64,000 nt of DNA from Diospyros lotus (Eukaryota; Streptophyta; Magnoliopsida; Ericales; Ebenaceae), in assembly GCF_014633365.1 (NCBI RefSeq), contig NC_068347.1, positions 14,351,655 to 14,415,654 on the forward strand, in the 5' to 3' direction. The notes under the pieces were generated by a model. That model saw nothing but the letters and a program-made list of their open reading frames with translations. It was not told the origin of the DNA and searched no databases. The translations under genes and the position numbers were made by a program. How positions within the stretch are numbered: position 1 is the stretch's first letter; every line of letters begins with the position of its first letter. Below are positions 1 to 11,309 of this stretch, in pieces.

Positions 1-957
1 AATGGCTAAATATCATCGGGATAAATAGTTAAGAGAATTCTTTAAAATTAATTTATTTTAATGATGTATAGACCATCAACAGTCTTTTTATATATCTAAT
101 TGAATGTTTTGAGAGATAAAAAATGAGAAGTTACATTTGCTAAAAAATTAATTATAATTTTAAGTTACAAAATACTTCTCTAATTACGCTAACTAAAGGT
201 AGGACCATAGGATTGAAAATTTGGTCACGTCTACTGACATCTAGATGCATCTCAAGTTTCAACTTTTATTTTTGAAAATTGTCACCGTAATCCCCAATTT
301 TTGAAAAATTGGTCACATTTACAGATATCTAGATCATTCATAAATCACAACCGCAAAACCACCGCCCTTCCAGCACCTGTGACCCTACCCGACCGCCACC
401 ACCATCGTTATAAATGTTGTCAAGTAGATATGAAGAGTAATGAATCACATACGGAGTTCAATAGATATAGCTACACCTTACCCACAAGAATCGTCATAAA
501 TCGGTGGATTTATATGCGTATAGAGCTAAAAGAAACAACTTTACTTACGACCAAAAAGTTAGGGATGGCAATTTGCCCCAACTTACCCTACCTCTTCATT
601 ACGCTACCCTTAATGGGACTAAGAATCCCCACACCCAATGTTTCGAAATCACTACTATTGTTATGTTTTATTTTATTTTTATATTTTAAATTCAAATCAC
701 TTTTAAAAGAGTAAAAATAATAATAATAAATAAATAAATATTTAAATTGGGTGATAAAATAGGATTTTTAATCCTCACCTTGCCTCCCCAAAAGCCTCAA
801 TCAGTTGTTACCATCTCTACAAAAATTGTTGTGCAAATTTTTGGTATTGGTGTGGCAATTTTCTTATGTAATTAGGTGCGACCTCCCAAAAAGATCCGAA
901 TGTAATGTAAATGATTAACATCATCAATAAGAAACAATCCCAACCAGGGGCGGATTT
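1..957. repeat. dispersed repeat, copy 1
   Basis: The stretch aligns by eye, in the same direction, with 30703-31740 plus 33722-33870. Shared landmarks are the opening aatggctaaatatcatc, the block ending in tttaaattgggtgataaaa, and the closing ttcttatgtaattaggtgc. Copy 2 carries two extra insertions that copy 1 lacks. The part from about 562 (agggatggcaa) to about 817 (ttaccatctct) has imperfect inverted ends and could be a small hAT-like element inside the repeat. No convincing coding sequence. The left end is cut by the window edge, so the full unit is unknown. Confidence 0.75.
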
Positions 958-974
958 TTAATCCAAGTGTAGTG

Positions 975-1579
975 TAAATAGCCATTATACAACGTTGGAA
1001 TGTAGCAGGTGCATTGCATAATCCAAAAGACATCCTACGAAATGCAAAAGTGCCATATGGACAAGTAAAAGTGGTTTTCTCTTAGTTTTTGAGGGCTACT
1101 AGAATTTGGTTATACCCTGAATAACCATCAAGAAAACAATAATAGTCATACCCAACAAGTCTCTCAAGCATTTGATCAAGAAAAGGTGAAGGAAAATGAT
1201 TTTTACAAGTTGAACTATTCAGTTTTCTATAATCTATGCAAACTCTTCAACCAATTATTGTCCTCGTGGGAATTAATTCATTATTCTCATTATACACAAT
1301 AGTTATCCCACCATTTTTTAGTACCACCTACACTAGACTAACCCATACACTATCAGAGATAGGATAAATAATTCCTACATCTAACCATTTCAAAATTTCA
1401 ACCCTCATTACTTTTTTCATGTTAGGATTTAACCGTCTTTAATTTTCAATGATAGGTTTATGGTTATCCTCCATTAATATTTTATATACACACACTGAAG
1501 GGTTAATCCCCCAAAGGTTAGCAATTGCCCATCCTATGGCATTCTTTCTCAATCTCAAGACATGCAACAGTTTGTCAAG
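975..1579 (-). pseudogene. gypsy reverse transcriptase, N-terminal part, broken
   Basis: The minus strand reads through the N-terminal connection and first RT blocks of a gypsy pol: the RRLNPNMKKV region near 1430, IDYRKLNSST near 1230, DYYCFLDGYSGYNQI near 1130, and TFAFRRMSFGLCNAPATFQR near 1030. The product would copy element RNA into DNA. The frame carries stops: one before RRLNP, one in the VWVSLV.VV segment, and one after ALKN. The first two fit CAA or CAG turned into TAA or TAG. Similarity ends after CIMAI near 975, before the YxDD catalytic block, so no active enzyme can be encoded. It follows the protease directly in the same element. Identification is firm; lineage is less so. Confidence 0.85.
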
Positions 1580-2434
1580 TTAACTATCAGATAAAGAAGC
1601 ATTTACAATCATAGATAAAGTATTATTTTCTCCTAAAAACACATACCTGAGATGCAATGGTGATGGTTCCTGCTCAAGAACTGGTGCCTTCACATTAAAA
1701 GGGGAAGAGAGTGGCTTACCTTTTCCTAACTCTTTAAAATACTTACCTTTGTGCTTAAACTTAGCACATGGACTCTCCAAAGTAGTCGCTACTTGTGCAA
1801 TCTCCACATTGTCATCTCTCGTTGTTCCTACACACACTAAATAATTCTCGAGAGGTTTCTTAAGCATTTATGTCTGAAAAACCTCTATAGTTAGCTCATC
1901 AACAAAATCTATTCTTAACACGTGATCAGTGAAAGAAAGGTATTTAACTGCTTTAAATAGATCAAACTCTACCTCTTCTTCACCTATTTTCAATATTAAC
2001 CTACCATTTTTCACATCGATAACAGCTCCTGCTGTGGCTAAGAAAGGAAATCCAAGAATGATAGGGACTTCCATGTCTTCATCCATATCCAGAACAATGA
2101 AATCAACTGGAATAATAATTTTTTTTACCTTCACAAGCACATTTTCTAGAATTCCCCATGGGTACTTCACTGACCGATCAGCTAATTGTAAAGAAATTGT
2201 AGTTGGCTAAATCTCCTTTAGTCCAAGTTTCCTGCACATAGATAAAGGCATTAATGAAACACTTGCACCAAAAACACACAAAGCTTTAGAAAAATCAATA
2301 TCACCAATGGTACAAGGGATAAAAAAACTCCCTAGATCTCTCAACTTTCGTGGCAGCTTCTTTTGAATCACAGCACTGCATTCTTCAGTTAAGGTAATGG
2401 TCTTATAATCCTCCAACTTCCTCTTGTTTGACAT
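1580..2434 (-). pseudogene. gypsy aspartic protease, broken
   Basis: Two minus-strand segments (2434-2207 and 2170-1868) together read as a retropepsin-like protease, which would cut the Gag-Pol polyprotein. The first has KLPRKLRDLGSFFIPCTIG followed by ALCVFGASVSLMPLS. In this plant family the second motif normally carries the catalytic aspartate as D-L-G-A-S; here that position is V, so the active site is lost. The second segment has VPIILGFPFLATAGAVIDV, the conserved C-terminal protease block. One stop (TAG after GLKEI) separates them. 1867-1580 continues as a low-similarity linker toward RT. Position between gag and RT fits the usual gypsy order. Confidence 0.82.
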
Positions 2435-3119
2435 AATTTCTTTTAGAAATTTTGCATAAGCAGGAATCTACACTAAAGTATCTGCAAATGGAATGTTAAT
2501 GCGTAATTTCTTAAAAACTTCAAGAAATTTTTCAAACTATTTGTCAACCTTATTCTGTTTAAGCCTTTGAGGAAAAGAAATAGGAGGGACAAAAGGTTTA
2601 ACAGGTGGTGTTAGGGATGGTATCTCATTTTGCTCATTCTCATCACTGATCTCAACATTATTCTTTTTATCAACATCACATGTAACATCTTCACTACTTA
2701 CATCACCAAATTGTTGACCACTTCTCAATGTCACCGCCTTGACTTCATCTCTTAGATTTACCTTAGTTTTGCTGGGCAATTTACCTTGATCTCTCGAGTT
2801 TATGGCATTTGATATTTGCCCCAATTGAACCTCCAAATTTCTATTGAAATTGGTCATCTGGTCTACTTTTGCCTTCTGCTTTTCAAATCTATTTACAATG
2901 GCATTCGCTAACTTTTCAATTAACTCCCAAGACGGCTTGCTTTCTAGTTGTTGCTACATCACTCCTTCAGGTCTCGATTGAAAACCAGGAGGATTGCTAG
3001 GCCTAGAATTGTTACTGCTACCATAATCCCTCTAGAAAAAATTGGGGTGATTTCTCCAACCTGCATTATAGCTGTTAGAATGTGTTATTTGTTGAGCTAA
3101 ATTGCTCCAATCAACCTAT
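2435..3119 (-). pseudogene. gypsy gag, C-terminal part
   Basis: The minus strand reads a low-complexity gag tail. From 2857 to 2537 the segment contains NLEVQLGQISNAINSRDQG and then EVKAVTLRSGQQ, a signature seen just before the protease in many plant gypsy polyproteins. Farther upstream (3119-2860) the reading continues as a Gln/Asn-rich stretch with SNSYNAGWRNHPNFF, interrupted by stops. Gag would form the particle that packages element RNA. I see no complete zinc knuckle here. The upstream half of the gene lies beyond the solo LTR at 3120-4627, which split it. Confidence 0.75.
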
Positions 3120-3709
3120 TGTGTATTTTGATACTTAACAAAACATAATTTTACTAAAACTATTTTTGGTATATTTAAAATCCCTAATGGAATTTTGATG
3201 TCTTATGTTAGATAACATATTTTAAGTACTATAGTATTTTGTGTATCAAAATTAGCTAGGAAATATTATTTGTTCTAAGTAGAATATTAGCGCATTATAA
3301 GGGGACATATAAGAAAATGTTTTCATTTTGAAAAACTATTTCTCGATATTTCGATAACTAATATTCATTGTTGTTAAAATGATTTTTAATGAATTTTTCA
3401 ATAAATAGAATATATGTATTTTGGGGGTGGTAAAATCGCTAAATTCCAATTTTGTACTAAAACCAAAATTCTACTTTTTTATTGTTTTAGATTTTGATTT
3501 TTTAGATATTTTTATTTAATCCAAATGAGGGGGTACTTTCTTATTTACATTTATATATTAAAGTAAATGTCCTTTAATTTATATTTTACCTTTCATTTAC
3601 TTAAACTAAAGAAATGTAAATATCTTGTAATGTATACATGCTATATGGATTATATCTTAAACAATTGTTATATGTATAAAATCTATTTTCTGTAAAATTT
3701 GGCCTCAAA

Positions 3710-3912
3710 AGTTGACTCTTGGTTTAATGGAGTCGACTCCCCTTAAGCTGAAATCGACTCTTGCAAAGTTAGAGTCGACCCAGCCAAGAGCATGTTATGC
3801 AGAGTCGACTTGGCAGCATTAGTATATTTCGAAGAGTCAACTCTAACATTAGAGAAGTCGACTCTTGTATAACTAGAGTCGACTCCTACTTAAAATGGAA
3901 GTCGACTCTCAG
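3710..3912 (+). repeat. array of GTCGAC-containing short repeats in the LTR
   Basis: About ten variants of the motif agtcgactc or its complement occur at irregular spacing just upstream of the TATA box, in both directions because GTCGAC is a palindrome. The array ends with caacggtc...agccgtt, a short inverted pair before the TATA box. The Copia LTRs at 8534 and 18443 have the same arrangement with an atagtcgac variant. A regulatory role is an inference. Confidence 0.75.
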
Positions 3913-3952
3913 ACTCCAACGGTCGGATTTTCTAGCCGTTAAAAGCCAAATC

Positions 3953-3960
3953 TATAAAAA
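3953..3960 (+). promoter_or_regulatory. TATA box of Copia solo LTR
   Basis: The run tataaaaa follows the GTCGAC array and lies in the middle third of the LTR, the expected place for the U3/R boundary. Confidence 0.6.
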
Positions 3961-4627
3961 GGAAGGGAGATATCTAGAGAAGGCTAATGCTCTATCATTT
4001 CCTATCTTCCTAAAGCACACCCAACCTCTTAAGCAACTCAAGTAAAGTAATTCAAGGCTCAAGCTTAAATTTTAATCCATTTGGAGCCCAAGGCAAAGGA
4101 GAAGATATTCTCTCCATTTGTGGTAACTTGTATTATTTCTATTTTTCCTTGTACATCATTGTGTTTAATTCCATATTAGTCCAAGGTTGTTTGGACATAG
4201 GATTTATTTGTATTAATTTATGGATTGTGAATGACATCCTAGAGCCCAAGTAATCTAAGTGTATTATTCTGTTGTATTAGTTTCTGGGGTAAGCTAAAGG
4301 GGAAACCTTGGGATGTACAAGTTTGCTAGGTGATCTTGTGTGGAAACCTAGTGTTGTGGTTTTAGTGCAACTTCAAGTGTCGGGTTGACCTTGAGAGAGT
4401 GGAGTAGGTGTTAGAGACACCGAACCACTATATATCTTGTGTTAATATTATAGTTGTTTGTGTATCTATATTGTTATCACTCTCAAACAACATATATATT
4501 TATAACAAGTGCATTTTGTGTATAACAAAAGCTTAAGAATTTTAAAAGGAAATAATTCGGTTTAATAAGTTTTTAACACTCAATTCACCCCCCTCTTGAG
4601 TGGTCATTGTGTGTCAAGGGACCAACA

Positions 4628-5368
4628 TTATTTTGTTGGTTCTGCTTGTTAGAATTCGAAATATACTAAGGTTGCTCAAACTGCATACAATTAGAACCCA
4701 AGTGAGCATTCTCATACCAATCACAATTACTGGAAAAATTGAAATTAAAATAAACAGTATTGACATTCCCCAACTTACCAAACATTTTTACAAGATTATC
4801 TACCTTGGCATTTAACATATTAATGCCATCAACTTCATACATACCTGAGGCTTTCTTAGTCATACCTCTCTCAATAAACCATTGATAATTGTTGGAAACC
4901 ATTTCTTCAAGCAATTCGTATGCATCTTCTGTAAACTTACCCATTAGTGCACCCCTTGTGGTAGCATCTATCGTGATTCTAACTGAATGAGATAGACCAT
5001 TATAGAATGTCTACACAATTAACCAGTCAAGCAGACCATGGTATGAACACTGTCTTTGCAATTCTTTAAAACTTTCCCGCGCTTTATATAAAGATTCACC
5101 ATCAATTTTAACAAAACTAGTAATATCATTCTTGAGTTTAACAGTCTTACCTAGTGGAAAGTACTTACTCAAGAATGCTTGTGATAAGGTTGCCTATGTG
5201 GTAAATGAATTTGGAGCTTTAGAATTCAACCATATCTTGGCTTTATCTCTCAATGAAAAAAGAAACAGTCTCAATCTGATTGCATCCTCACTGACATCGT
5301 TCATTTTGATGGTGTCGCATATCTCTAAAAAGTTTGCTAAGTGCGCATTAGAATCTTCAATTGGATTT
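4628..5368 (-). pseudogene. gypsy gag, central part
   Basis: The minus strand reads the core of a plant gypsy Gag. The segment near 5368-5195 has NPIEDSNAHLANFLEICDT followed by DAIRLRLFLFSLRDKAKIWL, the conserved retrotransposon_gag block. The segment 4944-4666 has AYELLEEMVSNNYQWFIERG, also typical. Between them the reading frame is interrupted by stops and small shifts. The product would be the structural particle protein. The gene is split on the left by the Copia solo LTR ending at 4627 and on the right by the LTR starting at 5369. The N-terminal part beyond 7269 is degraded. Confidence 0.82.
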
Positions 5369-7268
5369 TGTAATGCCCCGCTCCTACTTGGGGGCACCAC
5401 CGATGAATAATTGACCTGATTACTCACCTGACAAACCAATAACTGAAGGGTTGGACTATGCTTCATCATGAAGTGCTCTAGGTGGGCACTAGGTTTCGTC
5501 CTTCCCTTCACTCCACTCGAGGAATCGATCCCAATACAAACAAGGAAATACAGCGAACCGAGACCCGAAACCCGGGTGAGCTTCACCTTTCTTCCGCTCG
5601 CCTCACGACAAGCCAAAGGTGCCCTAGGCAAAAAGCTAGCACAACAAACATCCACTGAGTCCTGGGAATTTATGGGAACATATCTTTTCGATCCTTACTC
5701 GATTATAAATTTGGCTCCACCAACTAAAGCCATATACATCACGCAATCTTACAAACACCTTTCACACTACGATGGTTATAACAACTAAACACATTTAGCG
5801 CCTATCAACAATTACATTCACTCACAGTATTACATACATGCATATACCACATCCAAATACCAGAGAATATACAACAACATCTTGGGCAACAATGCTAGTT
5901 GCCACCTCATCCTACCTACGCCATCCCTGCTTTTCTCTAGACTTGCAGCATCTACAACATGAGGTAAAACCTCATGAGTTATAAAGACTCAATAAGGGTG
6001 CAATGCATAAGTAAATAAAGTATGAGAGAGCATTTAATGCAAAAATGCAACGCAAAATAGGTAGTCTTCCATGCCCTCATAACCTCCATAGGTTAAGGCA
6101 TCAACCAACCCTTCCCACAACACAGGTACTTCATATGGCCAAGGTACACTAGAACACATATCATGCAGATGTTGACCACTACATGCAACTCATAAAGAAA
6201 CACTTACAAATGTAAGCAAGACCCCCATCACTTGGGGTCATCCCTTACTTGGCTCGAAGCCTCTTCTGCCAAGAGCGAGAACGTCTGCCTACTTCGGACT
6301 CTTATAGGACCACCGTCTCCTCAGTCGAACCTAGATGCCACACAAAACTCCACAGCATCAGAAATTTACCCAGGGCCTATCTTTTCACCTTACACCGCAA
6401 AATGACCCGCCAACAATTTCCAAACAACCCCAAGCAAGGATTTTATACACCCAACACTCATTTCACATTATCTCGTATAATGGATTAATTCAAAAGAAAA
6501 TAACTCATTTACCGGTGTCGCCTCATTGGCCGCAAATCTTACACCCATATCTTTGATTTCAAACCTCTGGCATGCTTCTCGAATCCCGAAATAATTTCCA
6601 GACTTTTCCCAAATTTTTCCAGAATTTTCTCCTATTTTTTCAGATTTTTTTTTTATTTTTTTATTTTTCTTTTTCTTTCCCTTCATCTTCTACCTCCCTC
6701 TATCTTGTCCACCCGCGACCACTTGCACCCGCACACCAGCCCGCTGCCTCCCAGCTTAACCCACTACCGCTATTGGCTCTGCCGCCAGCGTCGGTCGACA
6801 TTGCCGGTTACCGTGTCTCCGCCGCCACCGGCGCTTCCACCACAAGCCACCACCATGGACCAGCCTCCCAGGCGCAACAGTAGTTGCCGCGACCGCTATT
6901 GTCGCTTTAGCTTCGCCTCCGACCACTTCCGTTGGCTAAGACGGCCCCTGGTCGTCACTCACAACCACCTCCAGTCACCCTTCAACAGCCATGGGCCACC
7001 TCTGCCTCAACCATGGTTGTCGCTGGCCGCTACTCCAGCTTCCATTGTCAATGTCGCCAACTGTTGCTCGGCCCTCCGGCTAGCCATAATCGGCCATTTC
7101 TCTCGCCTCCGATCTCACTCCCTCAATCTCTCGCGATCCTTCTTTCTTCTGCTCAAGCTCTCAACCATGAGCTTTCACGAGCTCTTTTCTCTCTCTGTGT
7201 GTGCATTTGAAATAACAGGGGAAGAAAGCTTCCTAGAAGCTTACACCTATATATATATACATAATACA
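5369..7268 (-). mobile_element. chromovirus-like solo LTR
   Basis: It opens with tgtaatgccccgctcc and contains the phrase ccctaggtggg-actaggt-cgtcc within its first 170 bp or so, as do the LTRs at 24606 and 57247. It also shares the aaacctcatgagtt...aataagggtgcaatgc segment near 5965. It closes at about 7268 (ataataca). Flanking 5-mers are gattt (5364-5368) and cattt (7269-7273), a possible duplication with one mismatch. The middle (6580-7210) has a pyrimidine-rich tract, then a GC-rich low-complexity block whose open frames look like composition effects. Sense direction is inferred from relatives. The right edge is less certain than the left. Confidence 0.6.
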
Positions 7269-7535
7269 CATTTAACCCTTAATTTTCTCGTAATTGTTGA
7301 GTTCTAACCTAGTCAAGAAGGGAGGTGCTATGGCTAAACTTCTCCACAATTTCTTGGCATGTACTACCTAGCTTGTAATGTAAAACAAGACTATGTAAAA
7401 TAACCAAAATAGTGATAAAAATAAATAAATATAAAAATAAAAAAAAATCACAGAAGACAAAGACACTCACAAAAAGTATGTCTACAGTCTAAATTAATAA
7501 ATAAAAAAATTTTAATTTGATATTGAAGAATACTT
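7269..7535 (-). other. gypsy 5' leader and degraded gag start
   Basis: This is the stretch between the primer binding site and the resumed gag on the minus strand. It is AT-rich and contains no clear open frame. Some residues near 7290-7330 could be remains of the gag N-terminus, but stops occur in all frames. Confidence 0.5.
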
Positions 7536-7552
7536 TCCTAGCAACGATGCCA
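7536..7552 (-). other. primer binding site of the Athila-like element
   Basis: The minus strand reads tggcatcgttgctagg, six bases inside the LTR end at 7559. It resembles the tggcgccgttgcc site complementary to a tRNA 3' end that Athila-like elements use, with substitutions expected from age. Confidence 0.7.
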
Positions 7553-7558
7553 AAAACT

Positions 7559-8533
7559 TGATCGCCCTAAAATATATAGCAAGTGTACTGGTCGCACAAG
7601 TAATACAGTAGTGAGTAAGAATATCGTTCCCACAAAATATTTCAAATACCAAATTTTTCAGGTTTAATAAAGAAAATCAAAGAAATCAATGGATTTTAAT
7701 AACTAAGACACATGTATAAACCTAGCTATGCAATATAAATCATAGATTTTTATGCGAATGAATTAGTAAATTAAGTATGCGATGGCAAAATCTCCTAATG
7801 CATCCGTTACTCTATTTCTAAATTATAATGAGTCTATTATCATTTAATAACTTCCTATATTTCTATGAAAGTTTAATTAAATAAAAACACATTACAATTT
7901 ATGAAATTCTTAACTTATCGCTAAAAGTCGCACAAAGAAATCAAATTCTATTTCTAGTCGATTTTACTTTATGGTGTATGGTATCTACGATGCAATTCTC
8001 AATCTATCTCCTCTCAGTCTCAAGATTAGGCATTAAATTATATAAATAGTGACTAATTATTCATAAGTATTAAATCTAATACCACATAACTCAACATAAC
8101 TCAAATTATTCAATCATATAAAATTATAAAAAATACACCATCATAGTTTCTACTAATACATGACCTTAGTTTAACAAATTAATTCATGATAAAATTAATT
8201 AAAATAAAAAATAACAGTGAATGTGTAAGAAAATTAATTAAATAAGTATGAAGAACAAAAAAAATTCTTAGCCTAAATCCACTCCAGATCTGAATGTTGA
8301 ATCTGCTGTCGGCGTGTGCGTCCTGATTGCTGTTGCGTGCGCTGCTCCCAGCTTCTGCGTCCAATTCTTTCCGTGCGCAGCCTTCAATCTCCAAGTCTCT
8401 TTGTCCGCTGGTTCACCAATTGCTTTACTTTTCCCTAGTCTTGTGCTTTCGCCTTCAAGTTCCGCCGCACAAAGCTTCTCCAAATTTTACCTCCTTAATT
8501 TCCTGTCAATTCCATATATTAATATTATATATA
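7559..8533 (-). repeat. 5' LTR of the Athila-like element, proximal part
   Basis: It starts on the plus strand with tgatcgccc next to the primer site and runs to the Copia insertion at 8534. It includes the phrase aagtgtactggtcgcacaag, common in this LTR type. The distal part of the same LTR is 22802-23172; a few bases (19580-19585) lie between the Copia element and the Helitron. Together they give an LTR of about 1.35 kb. The frames at 8179-8604 are not recognisable proteins. Confidence 0.65.
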
Positions 8534-9671
8534 TGTTAGAACGGGAGGTGCTATGGCACACACCAAAAGGGGGGCTGAATTGGATATTTAAAAAACTTAA
8601 TTGAAACTTGAAATCCTTTTTGACCCAATTGAGATTTTAGTGATTTAAAACATTAAACACATGAAATGACAAATATAAAGCTCAATGAATGTAAAAGCAA
8701 GAAGGATAAATGACACAAAGAATTTATAGTGGTTCGGCTTAAACCAAGCCTAATCCACTACCTTAGCTCCCACTAAGGATTTTAAACCAATTCACTAAAA
8801 TCTCTTATTTACACAAGTAGGCCCTCTAGCTACACAAGCTAGGAAATACAAGAAGTGTACAATTGGAGAGAATCTAAGAGATGAATCTCTTAGTTACAAT
8901 GTCTCTCAAAAATGATACAAGGCTTGAATGAAATAATACAAGTTAAAATCAAAGCCTTGAAGAGAGAAAATTAAAGCACAGTCAATATAAATACAAATGT
9001 GTATACGATGTAAGCTCAAATAATTTCCTTTCCATCCATTAGTCTTCTCTTGGTCATCCATTATTTGTATTTATAAGCTTCCCAAGAGATTGAAGAGAAA
9101 TGTAGCCGTTTGTGACCGTTGAAGTTTGAAAAACTAGCCATTGGAAGCTTTCTACAAAAGATATAGTCGATAGAAGAAAATGCATAGTTGACTATTTTTA
9201 CAAATAAAACAAGACATAGTCGATAGACAAGAAGGCATAGTCGACTATCTTATAACACAAATTTTCCATAGTCGACAGACACATAAACATAGTCGACAGA
9301 TGTAAAAATATGAAAAGAATTTTGAATTTTATGAACAAAAATAGTTGATAGATGAAAAGCCATAGTCGACTATCCTTACATGATAGTCAACAGAAGTCTT
9401 AAATAGTCGACAAATCAAATAAGCATAGTCGACTATTTTCACACATAGTCGACAGCACTAAACCACATAGTCGACTATCCACAGACATAGTCAACAAAAC
9501 ATAAACACATAGTCGACTATTCTTTTTATAAAAACTGAAATGATAAATGATAACATGAAAAAGAATATTTTGAATCATAAAATTCTTTAACATTGAAATC
9601 TCATAACTTTATTTCATCATCAAAATACAATTATTTTTCATCATCAAAATTATATCAAATGCAAAACAACA
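8534..9671 (-). repeat. 3' LTR of the SIRE-like element
   Basis: This 1138-bp LTR matches 18443-19574 over its whole length with scattered substitutions. On the plus strand it starts tgttagaacgggagg and ends gcaaaacaaca. It holds an array of atagtcgac motifs (9159-9515) and a TATA box. The small frames inside are composition effects. Confidence 0.9.
9066..9077 (-). promoter_or_regulatory. TATA box of the SIRE-like LTR
   Basis: The minus strand reads cttataaataca just downstream (in LTR sense) of the GTCGAC array and of a caacggtc...cggcta pair. The same box is at about 18975-18986 in the other LTR. Confidence 0.6.
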
Positions 9672-9686
9672 ATCTCCCCATTTTTG
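9672..9686 (-). other. polypurine tract of the SIRE-like element
   Basis: The minus strand reads aaaaatggggagat immediately before the LTR start tgttgttttgc. This is the expected place and composition for the second-strand primer. Confidence 0.75.
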
Positions 9687-10198
9687 ATGATGACAAAACA
9701 TTTTATGAAATACCCAAAAGTCTGCCCCTTTTTGTCATAAATCAAAAAGGATATATTTGAAAGAATTTTAACACAAGATTAGGAGGGGATTGGGCAAAAC
9801 ATCAATGGGGGTAAGAGTACATTTGAGAAAAGATAAATTTTTACAAACTCCCCTCTAATAACACATATCAAAAAGATTTATTCTCCCCCTTAATCAAGGC
9901 ATAAAATTTGAGAATCATTTTAACACTATAACTCCCCCTTAATTTTAGAAACCAATATAAGTTTTCAACAAAATCATAAAGCCACACTTATAACTCAAGA
10001 TCATCAAAACTTATAAACACAGAGAGTTTAGGGATAGAAAATATACCACAAAGATTAAATTTAGCAAACTCTCTTACTCTTGGTTGGTAGAATGAGGAAT
10101 GATCTTCTTGTTCACTTCCTCTTTTCTTCATGCTTGATTCATTCATAAAGATTTTTCTTTGAATTTCATTTGAATGATAAGCAACCTGCAAAGATAAA

Positions 10199-11309
10199 TC
10201 ATCCACAAGCTTTTAGTGCCCAAACCACTTTGGGGTCACCATAGTTAGCATTGAAAAATTCTTTTGGAACCCATATTTGTTTATATCTTGTAGGATGGTT
10301 TCTTATAAAGCATTTGTTTACAGAATGCCCACATTGACCACAATAATGACAAGGGATTTTAGAACGTGAGGCAAAATTTTATTTTCTTTTCACAAAACTA
10401 TCTTGCCCTTTTCTTCTTTTATGAAAATCTTTTCTTTAAATCTCAAGAGCATTTTTCAATTCTTGTTTCTCTTTGTCGGCTTTTTCAACAGATAATTTTA
10501 AACATTTATGTTTCTCTTGAAGTTCATCATTTTGAGCTTTCAACATTTTCTTCTCATTATTCCAAAAATCTTTTTCTTCTTTCAATAAGCTCACTTCTTT
10601 ATCTAAAGATTTTAATTTCTTCTTTAAGACATTATTTTTCATACTGATATTTTCAAATTCATTCATCAAATCATTGAATGCATCATGCAATTCATCAAAA
10701 GTAAAACTTAAAATTAAATCACTAGAATGGGAAGGATTCTCTTCTAAGTTGGTCATAAGACATAGGTTGACCACTTCCTCCACTTGGGATTCATCACCAG
10801 AAGATGATTCATCCATTTCCTTTTTGAACTTCTTCTCATACCTCTTAAATGATGGACATTCGGATATGATATGCCCATACTTTTGACATCCATAACATTT
10901 AACTGCATTTCTATATTTCTCCCCCTCAAACTTATCCTTCTTCTTCCTTAGGTTTCTTCTTTCCAATTCTTTCAATCTTTTTCTACTGAGGAACCTTTTG
11001 AATTTCCTAGTAATAATCATCATCATCATCATCATTGCTAGATGAGTGTGAAACTTTGAAAAGAAGATTCTTATCTCTATTTATCTCATCATCATCTCTC
11101 TTCATCATGATCTCGTGAGTCATGAGAGATCCAACTAAATCATCAAAAGATAAGTTATCTAAGTCTTTAGCCTCTTGAATGGCGATCACTTTGGGGTCCC
11201 ATTCCTTGGGTAGACTTTTAAGGATTTTTCTAACTTTCTCTCCATTTGAAAAAGTTTTTCCTAAGACCTCTAAATTTGTGATAATATTATTAAACCTAGT
11301 AAACATTTC
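10199..11309 (-). pseudogene. Copia gag, C-terminal two thirds, with two zinc knuckles
   Basis: This continues the gag begun at 17957-18373. After the gypsy insertion and one copy of its target duplication are discounted, the frame joins in phase. In order it holds the UBN2-type gag domain (11306-11007; KILKSLPKEWDPKVIAIQEA), an acidic linker, a basic patch, a zinc knuckle CYGCQKYGHIISEC (CX2CX4HX4C, near 10890), a long charged region likely to form a coiled coil (10700-10440), and a second knuckle CHYCGQCGHSVNKC (near 10340) followed by QIWVPKEFF. Gag forms the particle and binds element RNA. The frame shifts near a (GAT)n tract at about 11020-11035. Two in-frame TAA stops follow, one at 10436, before the final TGA at 10199. 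Confidence 0.85.

Larger units (their letters stand above)
3120..4627 (+). mobile_element. Copia-type solo LTR
   Basis: It begins tgtgtattttgat and ends gggaccaaca, with the cacccccctcttgagtg block that many Copia LTRs carry near their 3' end. It sits inside a gag gene of opposite direction, and the gag resumes on each side, which fixes the boundaries. The flanks are ctatt and ttatt, a possible 5-bp target-site duplication with one mismatch; its last T overlaps the LTR start. No primer site or internal region is present, so it is a solo LTR. A TATA box and an array of GTCGAC motifs lie inside. The 82-codon reading frame at 3797-4045 is not a recognisable protein. Confidence 0.8.

Noticed and set aside
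301..714. 137-codon frame in repeat copy 1
   Set aside because: The matching part of copy 2 does not keep the frame, and the residues show no domain.
5468..5788. 106-codon plus-strand frame
   Set aside because: It lies wholly within a solo LTR and has no recognisable motif.
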